DNA of 64,000 nucleotides from Rhodospirillaceae bacterium SYSU D60007 (GTDB lineage: Bacteria; Pseudomonadota; Alphaproteobacteria; Reyranellales; Reyranellaceae), in the NCBI GenBank assembly GCA_003574685.1, contig QOCQ01000022.1, forward strand, positions 42,910 through 106,909, read 5' to 3'. Both the position numbers and the translations under genes were made by a program. The notes under the pieces were generated by a model. The model saw only the letters and a list, made by a program, of their open reading frames with translations. It was not told the origin of the DNA and did not search any database. Each line of letters starts with the position of its first letter. Position 1 is the first letter of the stretch. Shown here piece by piece: positions 14,217 through 23,304 of the stretch.

Positions 14217-17039
14217 TTAATATCCGCGCGCTTCCAGAAAGGCGCGGGTTTCACGCACGGCGTCCGCGAGGCCAAGCCGCTCGACCGGCACGCCCGGCGG
14301 GAAGGCGGCCAGCAGCCGCGAGGGCAGGCGACTGTCCAGCATCACGAACACGCCATGGTCGTCGGCACGGCGGACAAGACGGCCGAAGGCCTGCTTCAAG
14401 CGGAAGCGCGCCAGCATGTCGTCATAGGCGTTCGGCGCGTTGCCCTGGGCGCGATGGGCAAGCTTGCGCGCGCGGTGGAGGATGTCGGGCCGCGGCCAGG
14501 GCACGCGGTCGAACACGATCAGCCGCAGCGAACGGCCGGGCACATCCACGCCGTCGCGCACCGCGTCGGTGCCTAGCAGGCAGGAACGTTCTTCGGCGCG
14601 GAAGATGTCGACCAGCGTGGCGGCATCCATGCCGCCTACGTGCTGGGCGTAGAGCGGGATGCCTTCCGCCTCCAGCGGCACGGCGATCCGCTCGTGCACC
14701 ACGCGCAGTCGGCTGATGGCGGTGAACAGGCCCAGTCCACCACCATCGGCCGCCAGGAACAGCTCGCGATAGGCCGCCGCGACCTGATCGGGCGAGTCGC
14801 GCGCCACGTCACGGACAATCATCACGCGGGTTTGCGCGGGATAGTCGAACGGCGAGGCAACGGCGGCGCGGATGGCAGGCGCCGCCAGATGGCGTGCACC
14901 GGTGCGTGCCTCGGCCGCCTGCCAGTCCGCCGCGTCCTGCGTGGCGATCCCGACCGGCGGCGAGGGCGGCGGATCATTGGCGCCTGTCCAGTCGCGCAGT
15001 GTGGCCGACGTTACGACAACGCCATGTGCGGGCTTGATTACCGCTTCGGCAAACGGCTCCATGGGGTCGAGATAGTGACGGTACATGCCGACATCCGTCT
15101 CGCGGCCCTCGATACGGCCGAGCGCAAACCAGTCGACGAACGCCTCGCCGCTGCTGTCGGCCTCGATCTGCCGCAGCATGGCGATCCATGCCCTGATCTG
15201 CAGTTCGCAGCGGTTGAGCAGAGCGCGCGAGACGCCCTCGATGCGGTTTCGGGTTGACGTATCAAGCTCTGCCGCTGAGTCATCGAGCTTGCCGCGCAGA
15301 AGCTGCCGCAGGGCCATGGCCGGCCGCAGCAGGCGCTCCAGCGACTCGGCGAAGCGCTGCGCGGCATCGACAAGCCCAGGCGCGGGCGGCCGCACGTCGC
15401 ACTCGATGCCATAGGCGCTCTCGTCTCCCGTGGCGCGCGCCAGCACCTGCTGGCGCACAAGGGCGAGAAACTCCTCGGCGGCGCCCAGCACCGTGCCGTC
15501 CGCCAGCCGCGTCTGCCAGTTGGCGGCGGGCAATTCGCGCGCAGCCATCAGCACAGCCCGTAGTGCGCCACTGATCGCCGCGTCAGCCTCGGCCAGATCA
15601 CCCAGGCGCCGTTCCAGCCCGCGCGCGCGGCTGCCCCGACGGCCTTCGGCGCCCAGCAGCCAGCGTCGCAGATCCGAGGTTTCGATACCGGTGAGATGGG
15701 CGGCAAAGGCGCCATCGGCGGCATCGAAAAGGTGGTGGCCTTCGTCGAAGACATAGCGGCTGGGCCGGGAATTGTCGTCCAGTCCGCCCATGGCCGCCTG
15801 CACCATCACCAGTGCGTGGTTGGCGATTACGATGTCGGCGTGCCGCGCGCGACGGATGGTGCGTTCGACGAAGCAGCGCCGGTAGTGCTCGCAGCCGGCA
15901 TAGACGCATTCGCCGCGATGGTCCGACAGGCGCATGACGCGGCTGCGGCCGATCAGCGCCAGCAGCCAGGCTGGCAGGTCGCCGCCCGTCATGTCGCCAT
16001 CGCGCGTGGCCGCGATCCAGCGCGCCAGCAGGCCAAGTCCCGGCGCATTGGCCGGGTTGGTGATGGCGCGCCGTGTCGCTTCCTCATAGTTCAGCAGACA
16101 GAGGTAGTTCTCGCGGCCCTTGCGGATGACCACCTTGCTGCGCTTGGCCATGCGGTCGGGATGCAGCCGGTCGAGCTCGGTATCGATCTGGCGCTGCAGG
16201 TTGCGCGTGAAGGTGGCAATCCATACCGGTGCGCCGTTGCGCTCCGCCCACAGCGAGGCAGGCGCCATGTAGCCCAGCGTCTTGCCGACGCCGGTGCCGG
16301 CTTCGGCCAGCACCACATGCGGCTCGCCGTCGCGTTCGCGGGGCCGGAACGCCAAAGACACGGCCGAGGCGTAGTCGCTCTGCGTCGGCCGTGCTTCGGC
16401 CGCCATGCCGCCGCGTGCCAGCAACTGCGCCAGTCGCTGGCGCGCTTCCGGTGGTTCCACTGCATGCGCGGCGGGGGGCGTGGCCGGCGGGTCGTCCTCC
16501 CACATCGGCAAATGCTTCCAGGTGTCGAGCCCCGCATAGCCGCGCGGGCGCGGTGCATCAGCCGGCACACCCAGCGCCTGCAGGACCTGCGTTCCCCACG
16601 GCCAGCCGCCGTGATGCATGGCCAGTGCAAGCGTCTGGGTTTCCGGCGGTTCGCGATGCGCACGGTCCGCCAGCTCTTCCAGCAGCGCCGTCGTTGCGGC
16701 GATCAGGGTCCGCGCTTCCGCCTCCGCCCCTTCGGGCATCGGCAGGTCAAGCGCCTCCGCGAGGCCGCGTACCGTGGGCAGGCAGAAGGTCGCCGGGCGT
16801 ATGAAGGCGAAAAGCTCCAGCGCATCGCGCGCCGCCAGCGCATCGAGGCCCAGCCGTGCGGCCACCGCCAGCCGGTGGCAGACGACCGGCATCTCCTGCC
16901 GGGCGCGGGTGCGTGCCGCCTCGTGGCTCAGCACCTCGACGGCGCCATCCCAGCTTGCCCAGGCCGCAATACGCACCGTCGCCACCAGCGCCGAGAGTCG
17001 GGCAGGGCTGCGCGTGTCGGGCGGCAGGGGCGGGTTCAT
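14217..17039 (-). CDS. DinG/XPD-like ATP-dependent DNA helicase
   Basis: A 940-residue superfamily 2 helicase. Walker A AEAGTGVGKT (246-255), DEGH box in VFDEGHHLFD, late motifs AVRDGVDVPG and QAFGRLVRRADDHGVFVMLDSR. Four cysteines between motifs I and II (ENYLC; GECVYAGCEHYRRC) fit an XPD-type Fe-S cluster. The first 200 residues show no recognisable exonuclease motif and resemble alphaproteobacterial DinG-like proteins of this length. Likely role: resolution of R-loops or unusual DNA structures. Convergent with mscL, with 9 bp between stops. Confidence 0.9.
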   Translation of the reverse strand: MNPPLPPDTRSPARLSALVATVRIAAWASWDGAVEVLSHEAARTRARQEMPVVCHRLAVAARLGLDALAARDALELFAFIRPATFCLPTVRGLAEALDLPMPEGAEAEARTLIAATTALLEELADRAHREPPETQTLALAMHHGGWPWGTQVLQALGVPADAPRPRGYAGLDTWKHLPMWEDDPPATPPAAHAVEPPEARQRLAQLLARGGMAAEARPTQSDYASAVSLAFRPRERDGEPHVVLAEAGTGVGKTLGYMAPASLWAERNGAPVWIATFTRNLQRQIDTELDRLHPDRMAKRSKVVIRKGRENYLCLLNYEEATRRAITNPANAPGLGLLARWIAATRDGDMTGGDLPAWLLALIGRSRVMRLSDHRGECVYAGCEHYRRCFVERTIRRARHADIVIANHALVMVQAAMGGLDDNSRPSRYVFDEGHHLFDAADGAFAAHLTGIETSDLRRWLLGAEGRRGSRARGLERRLGDLAEADAAISGALRAVLMAARELPAANWQTRLADGTVLGAAEEFLALVRQQVLARATGDESAYGIECDVRPPAPGLVDAAQRFAESLERLLRPAMALRQLLRGKLDDSAAELDTSTRNRIEGVSRALLNRCELQIRAWIAMLRQIEADSSGEAFVDWFALGRIEGRETDVGMYRHYLDPMEPFAEAVIKPAHGVVVTSATLRDWTGANDPPPSPPVGIATQDAADWQAAEARTGARHLAAPAIRAAVASPFDYPAQTRVMIVRDVARDSPDQVAAAYRELFLAADGGGLGLFTAISRLRVVHERIAVPLEAEGIPLYAQHVGGMDAATLVDIFRAEERSCLLGTDAVRDGVDVPGRSLRLIVFDRVPWPRPDILHRARKLAHRAQGNAPNAYDDMLARFRLKQAFGRLVRRADDHGVFVMLDSRLPSRLLAAFPPGVPVERLGLADAVRETRAFLEARGY

Positions 17040-17102
17040 GGCAACGGCATAGCATACCCGTCCCGCCGTTTGCCGTCGTTGTGAGAGACGCTGAAAGGAG
17101 GG

Positions 17103-17420
17103 TTACGGCGAGTCCCCTGGAGCAGTCGTCATGACGTCCTGCCACTCCGGATGCTTCTTGTACTGAGCGCGCACGTAGGGACAGATGGGTGTGATCCGGA
17201 AGCCCGATGCGCGAGCATCGGCGATCATGAACTCGACCAACGCCAGCGCCGCGCCGGTCCCGCGCATGCTCTCGGGCGCGTTGGTGTGGTCCGCGCTGAT
17301 GAGCGCCGGTCCCTTGACCGTGAAGGTGATCTCGGCCTCGCCGTCGGTCCCGTCGATCCGGCCGACATAGCGACCGGCTTCGCCGGTGACGGCCTTCTCG
17401 ATGCGAATCTTGCCAGTCAT
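17103..17420 (-). CDS. Small GNAT-type N-acetyltransferase (YjdJ-like)
   Basis: A 105-residue protein of the short acetyltransferase family. Seen: EITFTVKGPALISADHTNAPESMRGTGAALALVEF, where the RGTGAA loop is the acetyl-CoA pyrophosphate-binding turn, and a C-terminal ITPICPYVRAQYKKHPEW typical of this family. The ATG at 17420 follows GAGGGAAC. It lies 13 bp downstream of the first pirin gene on the same strand, so it is likely cotranscribed. Confidence 0.88.
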   Translation of the reverse strand: MTGKIRIEKAVTGEAGRYVGRIDGTDGEAEITFTVKGPALISADHTNAPESMRGTGAALALVEFMIADARASGFRITPICPYVRAQYKKHPEWQDVMTTAPGDSP

Positions 17421-17433
17421 TGATCGTTCCCTC

Positions 17434-18369
17434 TCAGGACGGCAGCGGGATGAATTCCGCCCGATCATCGGGCGGCAGGTCAAACAGGCCTTGCCCCCAG
17501 GCGCCGCGGCGCCACTCCTCTTTGGCCGCTTCGATCTTATCGCGGCTGGAGGCGACGAAGTTCCACCAGATATGGCGCGGTCCACCCAGCGTGGCACCGC
17601 CCAGCGCCATCAGCCGGGCGCCCTGCGGTCCCGCGGCGACCGTGATACGGTCTTTCGGCCGGAACACCATCATCTGGCCGGCTTTGAAATCCTGGCCGGC
17701 GATCGAGACGCTGCCCTCGACGATATACAGGCCGCGGTCCTCGTGGTCGTCCGGCAGCGGAAAGCGGACGTTGGGCTGCAACGTAACGTCAGCATAGAAC
17801 GTGTCGGAGAACACGCTGGCGGGCGCCGTCCGGCCCCAGGCGCGGCCCAGGACCAGCCGCACGCTGAGGCCGTTGTCCTCGATCAGGGGCAGCGTGTCCT
17901 TGCCATGATGCTCGAAGCTCGCCGCCACGTCTTCCTTGTCCTCGGGCAATGCCACCCAGGTCTGGATACCGAACAGGCTGTGCGGACCCTTGCGCGTAGC
18001 CGCACTCGTGCGCTCGGAATGCGTGACGCCGCGTCCGGCGACCATCCAGTTCACCGCACCGGGCAGGATGATCTGATTGGTGCCAAGACTGTCGCGATGC
18101 TGGAACTCGCCCCGGTAGAGGTAGGTGACCGTGGCAAGCCCGATATGCGGATGGGGCCGGACATCGACACCCTTGCCGGTAACGAACTCGGCTGGCCCAG
18201 CCTGGTCAAAGAAGATGAACGGGCCGACCATCTGCCGCTTGGGCGCCGGCAGCGCGCGGCGCACCTCGAAATCGCCAAGGTCCCGGGCCCGCGGCACGAT
18301 CAGGGTTTCAATGGCATCGACACCAATGGCATCCGGACACCCCGGTTCCAGAGACGGATTCCAGCTCAT
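17434..18369 (-). CDS. Pirin-family protein (311 aa)
   Basis: A bicupin. The N-terminal cupin has the metal-binding pattern HPHIGLATVTYLYRGEFQHRDS, and VAGRGVTHSE carries the usual fourth ligand region. Pirins bind Fe or Ni; some have quercetinase activity or act as redox-sensing co-regulators. A second pirin lies 64 bp upstream on the same strand, and the gap contains a strong hairpin. The two proteins differ in length and sequence and are old paralogues. Confidence 0.9.
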   Translation of the reverse strand: MSWNPSLEPGCPDAIGVDAIETLIVPRARDLGDFEVRRALPAPKRQMVGPFIFFDQAGPAEFVTGKGVDVRPHPHIGLATVTYLYRGEFQHRDSLGTNQIILPGAVNWMVAGRGVTHSERTSAATRKGPHSLFGIQTWVALPEDKEDVAASFEHHGKDTLPLIEDNGLSVRLVLGRAWGRTAPASVFSDTFYADVTLQPNVRFPLPDDHEDRGLYIVEGSVSIAGQDFKAGQMMVFRPKDRITVAAGPQGARLMALGGATLGGPRHIWWNFVASSRDKIEAAKEEWRRGAWGQGLFDLPPDDRAEFIPLPS

Positions 18370-18400
18370 GGCGGGCTCCTTTCAGTTGGCGCAGTTTGCA

Positions 18401-18427
18401 ACGGCTCCGGCCGTGGGCCGGAGCCGT
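18401..18427. terminator. Perfect 12-bp hairpin between the two pirin genes
   Basis: ACGGCTCCGGCC (18401-18412) and GGCCGGAGCCGT (18416-18427) pair fully around a 3-nt loop. It lies just after the upstream pirin stop. No T-run follows on the minus strand, so it may be a processing or stabilising stem rather than a full intrinsic terminator. Confidence 0.55.
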
Positions 18428-18433
18428 CCCTGA

Positions 18434-19312
18434 TCAGGCGGCTGGCGCGGCATTCAGCTTTCCGAACTTGCCGGCCTGGAACTCGACGATGGCCTGCCGG
18501 ATTTCATCAGCAGTGTTCATGACGAACGGACCGTGTGCGACAACCGGCTCGTCGATGGGCTCACCTGTCAGGACCAGCAGCCTCGCGTCATTGTTGGCCT
18601 CGATGGTGACGCCGCCGCCTTCGCGGCCGAGCAGCACCATCTGCGCCGAACGGGCGATCTCCTGACCGTTGACCTCGACGGTACCCGATAGCACGAGCAC
18701 TGCCAGCGTGTGGCCTTCCGGCACATCCAGCGTCACCGTCTTGTCGCGCATCAGCCGCAGATCCCAGATGTTGATCGGCGTGAAGGTGCGCGCCGGACCT
18801 TTCGCCGTACCGAAGTTGCCTGCGATCACGCGCAGCTTGCCGGCGGACCCGGGTAGCTCGACGTTCGGGATGTCCTTGTCGAGCAGGGTCTGGTAGCCAG
18901 GCTTCGTCGGCTTGTGCCGTGCCGGCAGGTTCACCCAGAGCTGAACCACTTCGAAGGTTCCGCCTTGCGCTGCGAAAGCAGGCGAGTGGAACTCCTCGTG
19001 CACGATGCCAGCGCCAGCCGTCATCCACTGCACATCGCCCGGCCCGATCAGCCCGCCGGCTCCCGTCGAGTCGCGGTGCTCGACCTCGCCTTCGTAGACG
19101 ATGGTGACCGTCTCGAAGCCCTTGTGCGGATGCTGGCCCACGCCGCGACGCTGCGTTGTCGGGGCGAATTTCGCCGGGCCCGCGTAGTCCAGCAGGATGA
19201 ACGGACTGACGTGCTGGCCCTGATCGTGGTGCGAGAGGATCGTGCGCACCGGGAAGCCGTCGCCGACCCAGTGCGAGCGCGGGGCGCTGTGGACGCCAAG
19301 GATACGTCTCAT
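18434..19312 (-). CDS. Pirin-family protein (292 aa)
   Basis: Classical pirin: SPFILLDYAGPAKF, then GVGQHPHKGFETVTIVYEGEVEHRDS with the His ligands, GIVHEEFHS, and a C-terminal cupin ending PFVMNTADEIRQAIVEFQAGKFG. The start ATG at 19312 follows AAGGAGACAG. It is divergent from a LysR gene 119 bp away. LysR-pirin divergent pairs commonly mean that the regulator controls the pirin. Confidence 0.92.
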   Translation of the reverse strand: MRRILGVHSAPRSHWVGDGFPVRTILSHHDQGQHVSPFILLDYAGPAKFAPTTQRRGVGQHPHKGFETVTIVYEGEVEHRDSTGAGGLIGPGDVQWMTAGAGIVHEEFHSPAFAAQGGTFEVVQLWVNLPARHKPTKPGYQTLLDKDIPNVELPGSAGKLRVIAGNFGTAKGPARTFTPINIWDLRLMRDKTVTLDVPEGHTLAVLVLSGTVEVNGQEIARSAQMVLLGREGGGVTIEANNDARLLVLTGEPIDEPVVAHGPFVMNTADEIRQAIVEFQAGKFGKLNAAPAA

Positions 19313-19405
19313 GTTTGCTGTCTCCTTCCGCCGAAGCGGATGCTTTCCGGAGACGAACGTATGGACAGGACGATAGACCCGCCAGATATCGGAGTTTGAC
19401 CGGTC

Positions 19406-19423
19406 CGTCCTAAAAATAGGACG
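19406..19423. promoter_or_regulatory. Perfect 7-4-7 palindrome in front of the LysR gene
   Basis: CGTCCTA-AAAA-TAGGACG lies 8 bp before the LysR ATG and next to its ribosome site (GATGAGGC). A second AGGACGAT occurs at about 19369. This suits an operator for autoregulation and for control of the divergent pirin gene. Confidence 0.55.
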
Positions 19424-19431
19424 ATGAGGCA

Positions 19432-20388
19432 ATGCAAGACCTCAACGACCTCTACTACTTCGTCCAAGTGGTCGATCACGGAAGCTATGCAGCGGCGGGC
19501 CGTGCGCTGGGCATGCCGAAATCGAAGCTGAGCCGGCGGATCATCGCGCTCGAGGACCGTCTGGGTGTCCGTCTTCTCCAGCGTTCCACGCGCAAGCTCA
19601 CCGTTACCGAAATCGGCCAGGAATACTACCGGCATTGCGTGGCGATGCTGATCGAGGCGAACGCCGCGCAGGAAGCGATCGACCGGTCGCGCTCCGGACC
19701 GCAGGGCCTGATCCGGGTGAGCGCACCGCCGGCCCTGGTCTGCTTCGAGATCGGCGCGATGATCGCGCGGTACATGGCAGCCAACCCGCGTGTCACGGTC
19801 GAGCTGGAGAGCACCAGCCGCCGCGTCGATATCATCGGCGAAGCGTTCGACGTAGCCATCCGCGTGCGGTTTCCGCCGCTTGAACAAACCGATCTGGTGA
19901 TGCGCACGCTGGGCGAAAGCCCGCAACGTCTGGTCGCCAGCCCCCGACTTCTGGCAGATCGCAAGCTGCCGCTCGTGCCGGCCGATCTCGCCACGTTGCC
20001 CAGTCTCGACTTCGCACCCATGCTGCCCCGCCATATCTGGCAACTGGAGAGTGGCGAGGGCGGCACTGTCCGCGTGCCGCACAAGCCGCGGCTTGTCACG
20101 GACGACATGTCCCAGCTCCTGCACGCCGCCCTCGAAGGTGTCGGAGTCGTGAAGCTGCCGAACATGGTCACCGACGGGCACATCGCATCGGGTCAGCTCA
20201 TCGATGTCACGCCCGGCTGGGCGCCGCAAAGCGGCATCGTGCACGCGGTATTTCCTTCGCGTCGGGGATTGCTCCCATCCGTCCGCGGCCTCATTGACTT
20301 CCTCGCGGCCGAGTACGCGCGGCTGAATGCCAAAGTGCCGCAAGAGAAGCGTGCAGCAGGCGTTGACGCTGCATCGGGCCATCCGTAG
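19432..20388 (+). CDS. LysR-family transcriptional regulator
   Basis: A 318-residue LysR regulator. The N-terminal winged helix (DLNDLYYFVQVVDHGSYAAAGRALGMPKSKLSRRI) leads to a linker and an effector-binding domain (GPQGLIRVSAPPALVC to the C-terminus). The segment LGMPKSKLSRRI is the recognition helix of the subgroup that often regulates neighbouring pirins, quinone reductases or glutathione transferases. ATG at 19432 with GAGG upstream. Confidence 0.93.
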   Translation: MQDLNDLYYFVQVVDHGSYAAAGRALGMPKSKLSRRIIALEDRLGVRLLQRSTRKLTVTEIGQEYYRHCVAMLIEANAAQEAIDRSRSGPQGLIRVSAPPALVCFEIGAMIARYMAANPRVTVELESTSRRVDIIGEAFDVAIRVRFPPLEQTDLVMRTLGESPQRLVASPRLLADRKLPLVPADLATLPSLDFAPMLPRHIWQLESGEGGTVRVPHKPRLVTDDMSQLLHAALEGVGVVKLPNMVTDGHIASGQLIDVTPGWAPQSGIVHAVFPSRRGLLPSVRGLIDFLAAEYARLNAKVPQEKRAAGVDAASGHP

Positions 20389-20441
20389 GTTGGCCGTTTC
20401 CCTTCCGAAGGGGAATTGCAGGGTTTCCGAGAGCAAACGTC

Positions 20442-22052
20442 ATGAGCACGGAGCGAGAGCTGGCGCAGCAGGCACGGGCCTGGCCCTTCGAGGAGGCGCG
20501 CAAGATCATCGCGCGCCTCGGCGGGGCTGACGTGTCGAAAACGCCGGCCAAGGGCTACGTGCTGTTCGAGACGGGCTATGGTCCCTCCGGGCTGCCGCAT
20601 ATCGGCACGTTCGGCGAGGTCGTGCGCACGACGATGGTGCGCCAGGCGTTTCGGCGCCTGTCGGACATTCCGACGCGGCTGTTCTGCTTCTCCGACGACA
20701 TGGACGGGCTGCGCAAGGTGCCCGACAACGTGCCCAACAAGGAGATGCTGGCCGCCCATCTGGGCAAGCCCCTGACTTCGGTGCCCGATCCGTTCGGCAG
20801 CGAACATGGCAGCTTCGGTGCCGCCAACAATGCGCGGCTGCGCGCTTTCCTCGACTCGTTCGGCTTCGAGTACGAGTTCCAGTCGGCGACCGACTGGTAC
20901 AAGTCGGGGCGTTTCGATCCGATGTTGCTGGCGATGCTCCGGCACTACGACGGGATCCAGACGGTGATGCTGCCGACGCTGGGCCAGGAACGTCAGCAGA
21001 CCTACAGCATCTTCCTGCCGATCTGCGGCAAGACGGGCCGCGTGCTGCAGGTGCCGGTCGTGAAAACCGATGCGGACGCCGGCACCATCGTCTATCGCGA
21101 CGAGGACGGCAGGCTGGTGGAGACCCCGGTCACCGGCGGCAACGTCAAGCTGCAGTGGAAGGCCGACTGGGCAGGCCGCTGGTTCGCGCTCAGCGTCGAC
21201 TACGAGATGTACGGCAAGGACCTCATTCCGTCCGCCGAGCTGAGCGCCAGGATCGTGCGCATTCTGGGCGGCCGCCCGCCTGAAGGGTTCAACTACGAGC
21301 TCTTCCTCGACCAGTACGGCAAGAAGATTTCGAAGTCCAAGGGCAACGGGTTGTCGGTCGAGGAGTGGCTGCGCTACGCACCGGCCGAGAGCCTCGCACT
21401 TTACATGCACCAGCAACCGCGGCGCGCCAAGCGACTCTATTTCGATGTGATACCGCGCGCGGTTGATGAGTATCTGTCGCTGGTCGAGAAGCTGCCGTCG
21501 GAAGAGTCGGCCAGGGCGATGGAGAATCCCGCCTGGCACATCCATGACGGCAAGGCGCCAGACCATCATGCGGCGGGCGTCAGCTTCGGCATGCTGCTGA
21601 ACCTCGCCGGCGTGGCGCATACCGATGACAAGGATGTCCTGTGGCAATACCTGCGCCGCTACGTGCCGGGCGCAACGCCGCAGAACGCACCCTATCTCGA
21701 CCGGCTGCTGCAGAACGCGGTCGCCTACTACGTGGACTTCGTGAAGGCGCACAAGAAATTCCGCCTGCCCACGCCGGCCGAACGGGCGGCGCTGGCCGAT
21801 CTTCGCGACACGCTGCAACGGATACCCGAGGACGCCAGCGCGGAGTTCATTCAGAACGAGGTCTATGAGGCCGGCAAACGGCATTTCGCGCAGGCCGAGC
21901 TGCGGCAGTGGTTCCGCACGCTTTACGAGGTGCTGCTGGGCAGCGAGCAGGGCCCGCGCATGGGCGCCTTCATCAAGCTCTACGGCCGCGACAACGTCGT
22001 GCGCCTCATCGACCGCGCGCTGGCGGGCGAGGACCTCGGCGAAGCGGCCTAG
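20442..22052 (+). CDS. lysK: Lysyl-tRNA synthetase, class I
   Basis: A 536-residue class I LysRS that charges tRNA-Lys. The nucleotide-binding HIGH-type motif is HIGTFG (53-58) and the KMSKS-type loop is KISKSKGNG near residue 288. The FETGYGPSG and WYKSGRFD blocks are also typical. Alphaproteobacteria use the class I enzyme instead of the usual bacterial class II LysRS, which supports the taxonomic placement. It follows the LysR gene by 53 bp and probably has its own promoter. Confidence 0.95.
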   Translation: MSTERELAQQARAWPFEEARKIIARLGGADVSKTPAKGYVLFETGYGPSGLPHIGTFGEVVRTTMVRQAFRRLSDIPTRLFCFSDDMDGLRKVPDNVPNKEMLAAHLGKPLTSVPDPFGSEHGSFGAANNARLRAFLDSFGFEYEFQSATDWYKSGRFDPMLLAMLRHYDGIQTVMLPTLGQERQQTYSIFLPICGKTGRVLQVPVVKTDADAGTIVYRDEDGRLVETPVTGGNVKLQWKADWAGRWFALSVDYEMYGKDLIPSAELSARIVRILGGRPPEGFNYELFLDQYGKKISKSKGNGLSVEEWLRYAPAESLALYMHQQPRRAKRLYFDVIPRAVDEYLSLVEKLPSEESARAMENPAWHIHDGKAPDHHAAGVSFGMLLNLAGVAHTDDKDVLWQYLRRYVPGATPQNAPYLDRLLQNAVAYYVDFVKAHKKFRLPTPAERAALADLRDTLQRIPEDASAEFIQNEVYEAGKRHFAQAELRQWFRTLYEVLLGSEQGPRMGAFIKLYGRDNVVRLIDRALAGEDLGEAA

Positions 22053-22067
22053 CCCGTCTCCTTGATA

Positions 22068-22134
22068 CATTCATAGGAATGTTTTTCTGCTTGTCAATAT
22101 ATTCCGAGGAATATATATTCCATTCCACGGAATG
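22068..22134 (+). promoter_or_regulatory. Promoter with three phased palindromic operators
   Basis: Three related inverted repeats: CATTC-N4-GAATG (22068-22081), a 9-2-9 palindrome around ATTCC-GA-GGAAT (22097-22116) and CATTCC-AC-GGAATG (22121-22134). Their centres are 32 and 21 bp apart, about three and two helical turns, so all face the same side of the DNA. TTGTCA (22091-22096) and TATATT (22114-22119) form a promoter with a 17-bp spacer that is almost exactly the central palindrome. The likely ligand is the MarR protein encoded two genes downstream. Confidence 0.75.
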
Positions 22135-22147
22135 GGAGATGGCAGTC

Positions 22148-23302
22148 ATGAAGCGCCGAAATTTCATACGCGTGGCCGGCGGCGGCCTTGTTGTAGCAGC
22201 AGGCGGGGCATTCGCGGCGCCCAACCTGGACCCTATGCCCGAGGAAGCGGTCACCGGCTGGAAAGGGCCACCGCCGGGCGAGCAGGATCCGCGGCGCCGG
22301 GCGATCACCTGGGCGATGCTGGCGCCCAATCCGCACAACATGCAGCCCTGGCTGGTGGATCTGCGGCAGCCCGGGGAGATCACGCTGCATGTCGATCGCA
22401 CGCGCCTGCTGCCGCAAACCGATCCCTTCGGGCGGCAGGTGATGATCGGGCAAGGCACCTTCCTCGAGCTGCTGGTGCTGGCACTCGCCGCGGAAGGTTA
22501 TCGCGCCGAGGTAGCGATGTTTCCGGAGGGCGAATCTCCGGCGAATCTGATCGATGATCACCCGGTTGCCCGCGTGTCACTCATCCGGGATCCAGCGGCC
22601 CGTCCGGATCCCCTGTTCCGGCAAATTCCGCGACGACGCTCCACCAAGACGGAATACGCGGCGCGGCCGGTCAAGGCCGAACACCTCGCGGCGCTGATGG
22701 TCTCGCATCGGACGACAAGCAACCTGCTGCTGGCCTTCGCCACCGGCAAGGAGCAGCTCGACGCGTTGCGGACCATCGCCACGCAGGGCAGCGAGATGGA
22801 GATGCAGACGCCGCGCACGCACAAGGAAAGCATTGATCGCCTGCGCATCGGCGCCAGCGAGATCAGGGCGCATCGCGACGGTATTTCACTTTCCGGTCCG
22901 ATGATCTGGGCATTGCGGCAGCTTGGGACGCTGACGCCGGAGAAGGCGCTGACGCCGGGCACCACGGCATGGGAAAGCGGCCGCGACTACGTCATGAAGG
23001 GATACGCCAGTGCGGTTGCGTTCGGCTGGATCGCAAGTCCCGGCAATGCGCGTGCGGCGCAGGTGGCCGCGGGGCGTGCGTATGTGCGACTGAACCTCAA
23101 GGCGACGGAACTGGGCGTCGCCATGCATCCGCATAGCCAGACCTTGCAGGAGTTCCCGGAAATGGCCCAATTGCATCGGGCGATTCATGACGCCACCGGC
23201 GTCCCCGAGGGGCACACGCTGCAGATGTTTTTCCGGCTGGGCTATGCGCCGGTTCCGGGGCCGACACCGCGCCGGCCTCCCCAGAGCATCGTTGTGAGCT
23301 AG
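22148..23302 (+). CDS. Exported (Tat-type) nitroreductase-family protein
   Basis: A 384-residue protein starting MKRRNFIRVAGGGLVVAAGGAFAAP, a twin-arginine-like signal (RRNFIR) and hydrophobic stretch. The rest matches the Acg-type nitroreductase-like family: AITWAMLAPNPHNMQPWLVDL near the N-terminus, RRSTKTEYAARPV in the middle, MHPHSQTLQEFPEM near the end. Such proteins bind flavin, but activity is often unproven. The ATG at 22148 is preferred over 22139 because GGGAG then has normal spacing. It is cotranscribed with the MarR gene 2 bp downstream and controlled by the phased operators. Confidence 0.82.
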   Translation: MKRRNFIRVAGGGLVVAAGGAFAAPNLDPMPEEAVTGWKGPPPGEQDPRRRAITWAMLAPNPHNMQPWLVDLRQPGEITLHVDRTRLLPQTDPFGRQVMIGQGTFLELLVLALAAEGYRAEVAMFPEGESPANLIDDHPVARVSLIRDPAARPDPLFRQIPRRRSTKTEYAARPVKAEHLAALMVSHRTTSNLLLAFATGKEQLDALRTIATQGSEMEMQTPRTHKESIDRLRIGASEIRAHRDGISLSGPMIWALRQLGTLTPEKALTPGTTAWESGRDYVMKGYASAVAFGWIASPGNARAAQVAAGRAYVRLNLKATELGVAMHPHSQTLQEFPEMAQLHRAIHDATGVPEGHTLQMFFRLGYAPVPGPTPRRPPQSIVVS

Positions 23303-23304
23303 AC

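Noticed and set aside
20193..22070. 625-codon minus-strand open frame opposite lysyl-tRNA synthetase
   Set aside because: Antisense shadow of a gene with certain identity; no domain or sensible composition.
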